From: CAZIHO01 sp964538875
Lineage (GTDB): Bacteria > Pseudomonadota > Gammaproteobacteria > Chromatiales > Chromatiaceae
DNA: 14,214 bases
Assembly: GCA_964538875.1 (NCBI GenBank)
Contig: CAZIHO010000094.1
Location: forward strand, 1-14,214
Reading direction: 5' to 3'
Shown: one piece after another, positions 8,201-14,214 of the stretch
Layout: each line of letters begins with the position of its first letter
Numbering within the stretch: position 1 is the stretch's first letter
The notes under the pieces: model-generated
The model's database searches: none
The model's input: the letters and a program-made list of their open reading frames with translations, nothing else
What the model was told of the DNA's origin: nothing
Made by a program: the position numbers and the translations under genes

Positions 8201-11200
8201 ATGCCCGGCAGACCGCTCAGGGTCAGGGTGCCCGTGCCCGGATCATAGTCACAGGTGGCCCCGACACAGCTCAGCCCCGTCAGCCCGAGGGGTAAGGTCA
8301 CGCTGTAGGTCACACCCTCCGCGTTCGCCAAACCCTGATTGCCAAAGGTCAGCAAGGTCGTCACCTGGCCACCCGCCACCACGCTTGAAGGCGCGGACAC
8401 CGTCGCGTAGACGTCGGGAACCCCCTGCGCACTAATCGCCGTGCTCCCGGTAGCGCTGTTGTTGCCGGTGGTGCCGGGGTCCTCGGTCGCGCTGACCCGC
8501 GCCACCACCGGCACCACTCCCGCCCCGGCCGGGGCGGTGTAATGCAGGGTGGCGGTCCGGGTCGCGCCGCTCGCCAGCGTGCTCGAACCGGAAGAGAACG
8601 TCAGGGTCACGACACCGCTGGCGCTGTCATAAACACAGGTCGCGTCGGTGCAGGACACCCCGCTCAAACCCGCCGGCAACAACAGGCTGTAGGCAACCCC
8701 CGTGGCACCGCCACTGCCCTGATTCCCAAATGTGAGGGCTACGTCCACCGTGCCGCCGCCCGTCGCCGTGGCCGGAGCCGCAACCAACGCATACACATCT
8801 ACCGTCGGCGTGGTCAACACGGCCGTGGACCCCGTGGCGCTGTCGTTGGCACTGTTGCTCTGCGTCGTGGTGGTGCTGGCGGTGGCCGTCACCCCGACCG
8901 TGCCACTCCCCGGCGCCGTGTAGGTCAGCAGAAGGTTCAGGGTCTCCCCAGGCGCCAGGCTCGTGGGCAGGCCGCAGCCGCTGAGCACGCCGGCACTGTA
9001 GGTGCAGGTGGCCCCGTTGTGGGTGATGACCGGGCTGGTCGCGCCACCGGTCAGGGTGAGGCCATAGCCCATCCCCGCCGCGGTCGCCGGACCCAGATTG
9101 GCAAAGCTGAAGGGCACGCTGACACTGCTGCCGGCGGGGGCGCTCGCGGGCGGCGCGACCGCGGCGGTGACGTCCGCTTCGGTATCGCCGCTGATGGCGG
9201 TGCTGGCACTGGCCGTATTGTTGTTGGTATCGCTGTCGTTGCCCGCCCCCACGGTCGAGGTGGACACCACCGGCCCCGTCGCGGGTGCGGTGAAGGTGGC
9301 CACCAGATCCACCACCTGCCCGGGGGTCAGGGTCGTCGGCAGACCACAGCCAGTCACGGTACCACTGGTGTAGGTACAGGCCGTGCCGTTGTAGGTCACG
9401 GCCACCCCACTCGGCGACCCCGTGAAGGTCAGGGCATAGGTCACGCCGGTCGCCGACGCCGCGCCCAGGTTGGTGTAACCTGCGGTCACGGTCACGGTGC
9501 TGCCGCTGCTAGCGCTGGGCGGGGCACTGATCCAGGTGGTCACGTCCGCCGTCACGCCGCCCGACACCAGGGTGCTGGCGCTCGCGCTGTTGTTGTTGGT
9601 GGGCGTCTCCCCCGCCGTGCTGGTGGCAATGTTCGATTGCACGCTCAAACTGCTCACGCCGCTGGCAGGCGCCAGGTAGCTGATCAATATCGGCACGCTC
9701 TGACCCGAACTGAGGCTGGTCGGCAGCCCCGTGAGGGTGAGCACCCCGGTCACACTGTCGTAGGTGCAGGCCGCCCCGGTGCAGCCTACGCCGCTCAACC
9801 CGGGCGCCAGGGTGACGGCGTAGGTCACGCCCTCCGCCGAGACCGGTCCTTGATTGCCAAAGGTCACCAAGGCAGTGATCCCACCGCCCGCCGGAACGCT
9901 GGCCGGCACGTCCACCGTCGTGTAGACATCCGGAACACTCGCGCCGCTGACCGTGGTGACACCGGTGGACGCGTTGTTGGCGGTGTTGGTCTCGCCCGTG
10001 GCCGTGACGTTGGAACTCACGGTCACCGTGCCGCTCGCCGGCGCGGTGTAGGTGAGAATCAAATCGACCGCCTGGCCCGGACCCAGCGTGCCAGGCAAAC
10101 CGCAGTCCGTGAGCGCGCCGGTGCCGCTGTCGTAGGTGCAGAGGGTCCCGTTGAGGCGAATCTCCACCTCGGTCACGGGCGCGCCGGTCAGGTCGAGGTC
10201 GTACAGGGTGACCGTCGCTGCGTCGGGTCCCAGGTTGCGATAGCTCACCGGCACCGTGACCTGGCTACCGGGGGCCGCGCTGGCCGGCGGGGCCACGAGG
10301 CTGATCAGGTCCGGCGCAGTCGCCGCCGTGATCGCCGTGCTTCCGCTCGCGCTGTTGTTGCCCGTCGGAACGGAGTCCCCGGTGGCGCTCACCGTCGCGG
10401 TCACGGCCACCGGACCACTCGCCGGCGCGGTGTAGCTCAGGACCAAACCCGCGATCTGTCCCGGCTCCAGGGACTCCGGCAGGCCGGTAATCGTCACCGT
10501 TGTTCCGGCGTAACTGCAACTGATCCCACTGCCGGTGCAGGTCACATCGGCCAGGCCCGCGGGCAAGGTCACGCTGTAGCTAACCCCAGTGGCCGTAACA
10601 CCACCCAGGTTGGTGAAGTTCACCGGCACGCTCACCGTGCTCCCGGTGACCGCGCTCGCTGGGGCGTTGAGCCAGACCGCCACATCGACCACCGAGGACG
10701 ACACCACCGTGCTCGCCGTGTCGGTGTTGTTGTCGCTCGGGTCACCGGCCGTGGTTGTGCCGATGGTGGTACTCACCGACAACGGACCCGTCCCCGGCGC
10801 CGCATAACTCACCACCAGCTGCGCCACTTGGCCCGGAGTCAAAATGCCCGGCAGACCGCTCAGGGTCAGGGTGCCCGTGCCCGGATCATAGTCACAGGTG
10901 GCCCCGACACAGCTCAGCCCCGTCAGCCCGAGGGGTAAGGTCACGCTGTAGGTCACACCCTCCGCGTTCGCCAAACCCTGATTGCCAAAGGTCAGCAAGG
11001 TCGTCACCTGGCCACCCGCCACCACGCTTGAAGGCGCGGACACCGTCGCGTAGACGTCGGGAACCGCGGCGGCCGCTACATAATCGAGGAAATCATTTCC
11101 GGTACTGTTGATCCCTCCCCCCAGGGTCACGGCAATGGTGTTGAGGCCCGTGCCGTTAGGCCCGGTGCCATCCTTGTCGCCTGTGCTCGTTGCGCCCGGC

Positions 11201-14200
11201 GGATCGGTTTCTATGACGATGTAACGTCCAGGAGCCACGTTGGCGAAGGTGTAATTACCGCCGCTGTAGGTGGTCTGGGTAGCCAACGCGGCGCCATCGG
11301 CGACACCGTCGCCATTGACGTCGGCATAGAGTTTGACCGTCACGCCCGAAATCCCCGGCTCGCTGCCGTCCTTCACACCGTTCGAGGCAGTGCCGTTGCC
11401 CGCCCCGTTGTCGTTGACGACCTGGCCCGTGATATCGGCGAACTGAGTATCGAGGAAGTCTTGGTCAGAATAGTCCTGGACCGCTGCCACGTTTACCGTG
11501 CGCTGGTTCGACGCCGGGTTCGTGCTCCGGTAGTTGGTGGGATCGGTTTCAACCACCACATACCGCTCGCTACCCGCATTCGGGACGAGATTTAGAAACT
11601 GGTAATAGCCGTTGCTGCCGCTGGTCTGCACGGCGACCAAGGTGACGGTGCCAGTATTCAAATCGCCATCCCCGTCGGAATCCCGATAGACCTTGACGGT
11701 CACCCCCGCGATACCGGGTTCGCCGCCGTTTTTCAGTCCATCGGCCGCCGTGCCTCCACCCGCGCCATTGTCGTCGATGATTTGACCACTGATGCTTGCG
11801 GCTGTGGTCGTGACGGTGGCGCTACCGCTGCTTTCCACTGCCCTGTCGCCATTGGCGTCCACCGCAAAATCGACGCTGGCGGTGTTCTGCGCTGAACTGC
11901 AGGCGCCAACGACCTTGAAGGACGTATCGATCGTCTTTAAACCGCTCGTCGCCAAGGGACCCAAATCGCTCCACAAGATCGTCCCGCCCCCCGCGGAAGT
12001 CTCGGTTGGCGTCGCGGAAACGAATTCCAGACAGGTACTGTACGTATCCGACACCGGTAGAGTGGTTATGGACGTGGTGCCGCTGTTGGTGACGTTGATC
12101 TTAAAGGTCACGGTATCGCCCACCGTGGCGGTATCCGCTGCCGAAGTGCGCGTCTTGGTCACCGTCACCCGGGGAGCGCTGATGGTGACCGTCGCCGTTG
12201 TGGCGCCGGCCGATGCGTCGCCACTGGCGCTCACGCTGTTTTGCGCCGCCGTGGTGTCGCATGCTGCCTTGGCGGTGAGGGTCACGCTAAGCTTGACGGT
12301 GCCGCCCGCGGCGATGGGACCGACCGAAAAGACCAAGCTGCCGGGATTGTTGGTACTGGGGGTTAGACTCGCGGACTGGAAGCTATAGCAGGTACTACTA
12401 TAGGTATCCGTCAGATTGATCGTCGTAAGCGCGGTCGCACCTGGATTGGTAACCGAAATATCGTATTGCACCGGCTCGCCTACCACGGCGATACCATCGG
12501 CGGGCGCGACCCGGGTCTTGCTCAACAGCAACGACGGCACGGTGCCGTTGGTCACCAACGCGGCATCGGTGGCGACATCGCTGCCGTCCGTGGGATCGGT
12601 ATAACTGACGGTCAACATGTCGCCGTTGACGAATGGGCTACTGCTGCCCGCACTGCCAAAGCAGCCTGTGAAGATACCGCTGTTGGCGGGGCTTCCCGCC
12701 AGGGTGAGTTCGAGTGGGCCGCCACTACTACTCCCGGTCACATAGACCTTGATGGGGTCCGACAGGCCGGCCTGATCGAGATCGGTGACTTTCACGCAGA
12801 CCTGCTGCGAGGTGGTGTAACTGGTCTTATCTGCCCCAGCGTTGTCGATGAACTGGACGATGCCGGGGGTACCCAAGTCCAGATTGGTCAAGCTTACCTG
12901 CGCCGCGCCGCTCGCCGTGACCGTACCCTCGGCGCCCTCGTGGGCGACGGCGGTGACCACGTAATTGCCCTGACAGATGCCAGTGGCCCAGACGGATTCG
13001 TAGGTCTTGCTGGTGGTGGTGCTGTGGACGACGTTGCCGCTGCCAAGGACGGCGGCCAGATCGCAACTCAAGCCGGGGCCGTCGATCTCGAGATCGAGAC
13101 TGGTGATGTCGTAGGCGCCAAAGGGGTCGCTGACCTGCGCCCGCGCATATAGGGTCTGGCCGCTATTAGCGGTGGAAACCTCGCTACCGCCCGGATAGGG
13201 GGCGTCATACAGGGCCAGGCTATCCACCGTGATGACCGTCGTGGTGGGTAGGTCGATCTTGGACGGTTTGGTCGTGGCGTCATACTGAATGGCGAAACTG
13301 ATCGTAGTGGCAAGACCGGTCACGTTGAAGACGGCGCTGATCGCCTCGCCGGCTGTCACGGAGACGTCCGAGCTCAGAGTGCCTGACCAAGTCAGGGCCT
13401 TACCGCCGCCGCACGTGGTATTGGTCGCGGAGTAGCTTGCCGGCGACAGCGTGGCGAAGGTGGTCGTACCGTGCTTAAGGGTTACGGACACGCTCGGATT
13501 GCTCGGCATGGTACCGGCCGTCACATTGATACAGGCCAATACGGAGACCGCACCGCCTGAAGGCATGGCAAAGGCCTCAGCCATCGCCGGCGTCTGCGTG
13601 AAGGTCGTGGACGTGACCCCACCCCCGGTCGTTTTTGATACGGTAACGCTGTCCAGAGCAAATGGCGTCGAACCCCCCGTGGTGCCCGTGCCTACCCATC
13701 TCAGATAGGTTGAGGCACTGATCCAATTCGAGATATCGACCACCTGGGCCGTAGCACTTCCACTGGTTGCGCTCCAGGTCGTATCGGACCAAGTGGACCC
13801 GTCGGTGGAAGCTTGCAACTTGATTGCATGACTGTAGGTTGCGCTGTTGAAGTGATACCGAAACGTAACGCTGGCCGTTGTCGCAGGCGACAGATTGATT
13901 GAGGGCGACCGTAAACCCACGTTGGTGATGTCAACGTTCGTTCCAACACCGATATGCACGCAGTTGGTGCTGCAACCCGCGCCGTTTTCAACCCACTGGA
14001 CCTTACCAGTGCCTGAATTATTGTTGTCGCCTACTTCGGCCCAGGCAGGGCTCAACGTCAGATATTCGGTTATGAAATTCTGGGTGCCGTAGACGTTCGA
14101 GGAACTTCCTGTGGCGGTGCTCAAAGTGGGGCTGCTGGTCGCCGTGCCGCTGGTTGGGAGGGTGCGGCTTAACCCTTGTCCAGGCCCTGTCAAATAAAGA

Positions 14201-14214
14201 CTCTTCGTCTCGGA
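5227..14214 (-). CDS. Giant modular secreted surface protein, 5'-truncated by the window edge
   Basis: About 2,995 codons are visible. The frame has no stop at base 14214, so the N-terminus and any signal peptide lie outside; the TTG at 14193 is only the first possible start seen. Residue numbers here count from that TTG. The order is: jelly-roll-like domain (about 20-190), beta-rich linker domains (191-550), two DUF11-like domains (552-673, 674-797), two SdrD_B-like domains (800-917, 919-1040), fourteen Ig-like modules (1044-2802), one DUF11-like domain (about 2805-2945) and a sorting-tail-like end (2959-2988). The protein is rich in Thr, Ser, Gly, Ala and Val, poor in Lys, and has paired cysteines in each module, fitting an extracellular stalk. 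Likely roles are adhesion, biofilm matrix or surface layer; the sequence does not tell which. No transport or sorting gene is visible nearby. Confidence 0.93.
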   Translation of the reverse strand, partial: SETKSLYLTGPGQGLSRTLPTSGTATSSPTLSTATGSSSNVYGTQNFITEYLTLSPAWAEVGDNNNSGTGKVQWVENGAGCSTNCVHIGVGTNVDITNVGLRSPSINLSPATTASVTFRYHFNSATYSHAIKLQASTDGSTWSDTTWSATSGSATAQVVDISNWISASTYLRWVGTGTTGGSTPFALDSVTVSKTTGGGVTSTTFTQTPAMAEAFAMPSGGAVSVLACINVTAGTMPSNPSVSVTLKHGTTTFATLSPASYSATNTTCGGGKALTWSGTLSSDVSVTAGEAISAVFNVTGLATTISFAIQYDATTKPSKIDLPTTTVITVDSLALYDAPYPGGSEVSTANSGQTLYARAQVSDPFGAYDITSLDLEIDGPGLSCDLAAVLGSGNVVHSTTTSKTYESVWATGICQGNYVVTAVAHEGAEGTVTASGAAQVSLTNLDLGTPGIVQFIDNAGADKTSYTTSQQVCVKVTDLDQAGLSDPIKVYVTGSSSGGPLELTLAGSPANSGIFTGCFGSAGSSSPFVNGDMLTVSYTDPTDGSDVATDAALVTNGTVPSLLLSKTRVAPADGIAVVGEPVQYDISVTNPGATALTTINLTDTYSSTCYSFQSASLTPSTNNPGSLVFSVGPIAAGGTVKLSVTLTAKAACDTTAAQNSVSASGDASAGATTATVTISAPRVTVTKTRTSAADTATVGDTVTFKINVTNSGTTSITTLPVSDTYSTCLEFVSATPTETSAGGGTILWSDLGPLATSGLKTIDTSFKVVGACSSAQNTASVDFAVDANGDRAVESSGSATVTTTAASISGQIIDDNGAGGGTAADGLKNGGEPGIAGVTVKVYRDSDGDGDLNTGTVTLVAVQTSGSNGYYQFLNLVPNAGSERYVVVETDPTNYRSTNPASNQRTVNVAAVQDYSDQDFLDTQFADITGQVVNDNGAGNGTASNGVKDGSEPGISGVTVKLYADVNGDGVADGAALATQTTYSGGNYTFANVAPGRYIVIETDPPGATSTGDKDGTGPNGTGLNTIAVTLGGGINSTGNDFLDYVAAAAVPDVYATVSAPSSVVAGGQVTTLLTFGNQGLANAEGVTYSVTLPLGLTGLSCVGATCDYDPGTGTLTLSGLPGILTPGQVAQLVVSYAAPGTGPLSVSTTIGTTTAGDPSDNNTDTASTVVSSSVVDVAVWLNAPASAVTGSTVSVPVNFTNLGGVTATGVSYSVTLPAGLADVTCTGSGISCSYAGTTVTITGLPESLEPGQIAGLVLSYTAPASGPVAVTATVSATGDSVPTGNNSASGSTAITAATAPDLISLVAPPASAAPGSQVTVPVSYRNLGPDAATVTLYDLDLTGAPVTEVEIRLNGTLCTYDSGTGALTDCGLPGTLGPGQAVDLILTYTAPASGTVTVSSNVTATGETNTANNASTGVTTVSGASVPDVYTTVDVPASVPAGGGITALVTFGNQGPVSAEGVTYAVTLAPGLSGVGCTGAACTYDSVTGVLTLTGLPTSLSSGQSVPILISYLAPASGVSSLSVQSNIATSTAGETPTNNNSASASTLVSGGVTADVTTWISAPPSASSGSTVTVTAGYTNLGAASATGVTYALTFTGSPSGVAVTYNGTACTYTSGTVTGCGLPTTLTPGQVVDLVATFTAPATGPVVSTSTVGAGNDSDTNNNTASASTAISGDTEADVTAAVAPPASAPAGSSVSVPFSFANLGPATAAGMGYGLTLTGGATSPVITHNGATCTYSAGVLSGCGLPTSLAPGETLNLLLTYTAPGSGTVGVTATASTTTTQSNSANDSATGSTAVLTTPTVDVYALVAAPATATGGGTVDVALTFGNQGSGGATGVAYSLLLPAGLSGVSCTDATCVYDSASGVVTLTFSSGSSTLASGATRTATLHYTAPAGAGVVPVVARVSATEDPGTTGNNSATGSTAISAQGVPDVYATVSAPSSVVAGGQVTTLLTFGNQGLANAEGVTYSVTLPLGLTGLSCVGATCDYDPGTGTLTLSGLPGILTPGQVAQLVVSYAAPGTGPLSVSTTIGTTTAGDPSDNNTDTASTVVSSSVVDVAVWLNAPASAVTGSTVSVPVNFTNLGGVTATGVSYSVTLPAGLADVTCTGSGISCSYAGTTVTITGLPESLEPGQIAGLVLSYTAPASGPVAVTATVSATGDSVPTGNNSASGSTAITAATAPDLISLVAPPASAAPGSQVTVPVSYRNLGPDAATVTLYDLDLTGAPVTEVEIRLNGTLCTYDSGTGALTDCGLPGTLGPGQAVDLILTYTAPASGTVTVSSNVTATGETNTANNASTGVTTVSGASVPDVYTTVDVPASVPAGGGITALVTFGNQGPVSAEGVTYAVTLAPGLSGVGCTGAACTYDSVTGVLTLTGLPTSLSSGQSVPILISYLAPASGVSSLSVQSNIATSTAGETPTNNNSASASTLVSGGVTADVTTWISAPPSASSGSTVTVTAGYTNLGAASATGVTYALTFTGSPSGVAVTYNGTACTYTSGTVTGCGLPTTLTPGQVVDLVATFTAPATGPVVSTSTVGAGNDSDTNNNTASASTAISGDTEADVTAAVAPPASAPAGSSVSVPFSFANLGPATAAGMGYGLTLTGGATSPVITHNGATCTYSAGVLSGCGLPTSLAPGETLNLLLTYTAPGSGTVGVTATASTTTTQSNSANDSATGSTAVLTTPTVDVYALVAAPATATGGGTVDVALTFGNQGSGGATGVAYSLLLPAGLSGVSCTDATCVYDSASGVVTLTFSSGSSTLASGATRTATLHYTAPAGAGVVPVVARVSATEDPGTAGNNSATGSTAISQSGPNVFDPPSGHKTVDTQGNPVFLWRMVWINNGNADANLVEVVDTLPSGTSYVAGSLVCDPQGGSSTQFCGYEAAQSRVRWQGTIAGDPGATNEADAQNEVVISFQTRLAAGVSYTENLAQAYWDENGDTSLAGNELVASVPTNGGAPVRGGIAQVPIPVASPVLLVLMGLVLLGLGAIRLRCLT
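5230..5319 (-). other. Sorting-tail-like C-terminus of the giant protein
   Basis: The last 30 residues have a Pro motif VPIPVASP, a hydrophobic helix (VLLVLMGLVLLGLGAI) and a basic end (RLR, then CLT). This three-part order is that of IPTL-CTERM or PEP-CTERM type signals, which in Gram-negative bacteria are processed by exosortase-like enzymes (exosortase H for the IPTLxxWG form). The canonical IPTLSxW is not exact here: VASP replaces TLSxW. It could equally be a plain membrane anchor. Confidence 0.6.
5360..5781 (-). other. C-terminal DUF11-like domain of the giant protein
   Basis: Residues about 2805-2945 contain FLWRMVWINNGNADANLVEV, then VDTLPSGTSYVAGSLVC, a cysteine partner in FCGYEA, and VVISFQTRLA. 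This is the DUF11 pattern of an N-rich turn followed by D-LP-G-T-YV. It is the only module between the repeat block and the tail. Confidence 0.7.
5795..8422. repeat. Tandem duplication, copy A (2,628 bp, seven modules)
   Basis: This is the second, C-terminal copy of the seven-module block, encoding residues 1925-2800. The two copies are separated by 15 bases (8423-8437) that encode the junction between IS and VPDVY. Beyond 5795 the sequence turns unique (QSGPNVF), and beyond 11065 the other copy runs into the SdrD_B-like domain, so both outer edges are anchored in unique DNA. Confidence 0.97.
8438..11065. repeat. Tandem duplication, copy B (2,628 bp, seven modules)
   Basis: This block repeats at 5795-8422 with a fixed offset of 2,643 bases. 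The only difference I found is base 8469 (T) versus 5826 (C), changing Thr to Ala. On the minus strand it encodes residues 1044-1919 of the giant protein: seven modules of 124, 125, 127, 128, 124, 125 and 128 residues, the last completed by the 15-base junction. Its right edge coincides with the start of the first module. Confidence 0.97.
11074..11796 (-). other. Two SdrD_B-like (Cna-B type) domains of the giant protein
   Basis: Residues 800-917 and 919-1040 each contain ISGQIIDDNGAG or ITGQVVNDNGAG, then DGLKNGGEPGIAGVTVKVY or DGSEPGISGVTVKLY, an acidic loop (DSDGDGD or DVNGDGVAD), a YYQF or YTFANV strand and a FLD end. This is the SdrD B-repeat arrangement. The Asp/Gly loops suggest calcium binding and rigidity, as known for staphylococcal Sdr proteins. 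Confidence 0.85.
11805..12540 (-). other. Two DUF11-like domains of the giant protein
   Basis: Residues 552-673 and 674-797 both follow the DUF11 pattern: a start like LLLSKTRVAP or VTVTKTRTSA, then VGEPVQYDISVTNPG or VGDTVTFKINVTNSG, a TDTYS or SDTYS strand with a cysteine, and a late LxxxxxA. These Ig-like repeats are common in bacterial cell-wall and surface proteins and act as spacers. Confidence 0.75.
12543..13623 (-). other. Beta-rich linker domains of the giant protein
   Basis: Residues 191-550 are beta-strand-rich with scattered cysteines. One section (about 430-548) contains FIDNAGADKTSYTTSQQVCV, then GIFTGCFGS and LTVSYTDPTDGSDVATDAA. This resembles the strand pattern repeated in many large bacterial surface proteins, where a VSYTDP-type motif closes each domain. 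No catalytic motif is seen. Confidence 0.4.
13626..14136 (-). other. N-terminal jelly-roll-like domain of the giant protein
   Basis: Residues about 20-190 have the pattern of a beta-sandwich seen in lectin-, MAM- or carbohydrate-binding-like domains of secreted proteins: VQWVENGAG early on, then LRSPSINLSPATTASVTFRY, a KLQASTDGSTWSDT strand-turn, and a closing FALDSVTVSKTT. A cysteine pair (GCSTNC) is present. A ligand cannot be inferred. Confidence 0.5.

Noticed and set aside
5749..8295. Plus-strand open frame of 848 codons opposite the giant gene
   Set aside because: It is a shadow: Arg/Gly/His-rich, antisense to a clear domain protein, and held open by GC-rich repeated codons.
8542..10938. 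Plus-strand open frame of 798 codons
   Set aside because: It repeats the preceding shadow frame because it lies opposite the duplicated block; two copies of an artefact are not conservation.
5795..11065. Direct repeats as a CRISPR array or transposon
   Set aside because: Repeat units are 2.6 kb of coding sequence with a 15-base junction, and there is no transposase or terminal inverted repeat.

Overview
The window looks like chromosomal DNA from a high-GC gammaproteobacterium. The evidence is a glnL-glnG (ntrB-ntrC) pair overlapping by 8 bases, an endonuclease V of the E. coli Nfi type, and a giant secreted protein ending in a proteobacterial sorting-tail-like segment. I cannot name the genus from sequence alone.

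Left part (1-3781). A good sigma-54 promoter candidate (103-119) precedes glnL (153-1214), the nitrogen sensor kinase. It overlaps glnG (1207-2631), the sigma-54-dependent response regulator. A small unrecognised gene follows (2699-3097; GTG start with a strong ribosome binding site) and may be the operon's last gene. It converges, with a 9-base gap, on nfi (3107-3781, minus strand).

Middle part (3782-5226). About 1.4 kb has no confidently identified gene. It holds weak minus-strand reading frames: one ends in an ATGA overlap with the nfi start, one is a 55-codon frame with a likely membrane helix, and one is interrupted by a stop and resembles a decayed gene. A strong inverted repeat (4918-4963) lies in an AT-rich patch. 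This stretch reads as an eroded or hard-to-annotate intergenic region.

Right part (5227 to the right edge). One minus-strand reading frame fills the rest of the window, about 2,995 codons. It has no stop at the right edge, so its true N-terminus (and any signal peptide) lies outside. From N to C the visible protein has a jelly-roll-like domain, beta-rich linker domains, two DUF11-type domains, two SdrD_B-type domains with Asp/Gly-rich loops, fourteen roughly 126-residue Ig-like modules, a final DUF11-like domain, and a short tail with Pro motif, hydrophobic helix and Arg, resembling IPTL/PEP-CTERM sorting signals. It is most likely a very long surface-anchored stalk or adhesin.

The most striking feature is that the fourteen modules are a tandem duplication of a seven-module block. 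Two 2,628-bp copies (5795-8422 and 8438-11065) differ at a single base I could find, while the modules inside a block have diverged strongly. Inside the block the modules follow an A-B-C-A-B-C-A' order, so the gene records several nested rounds of duplication, the last very recent.
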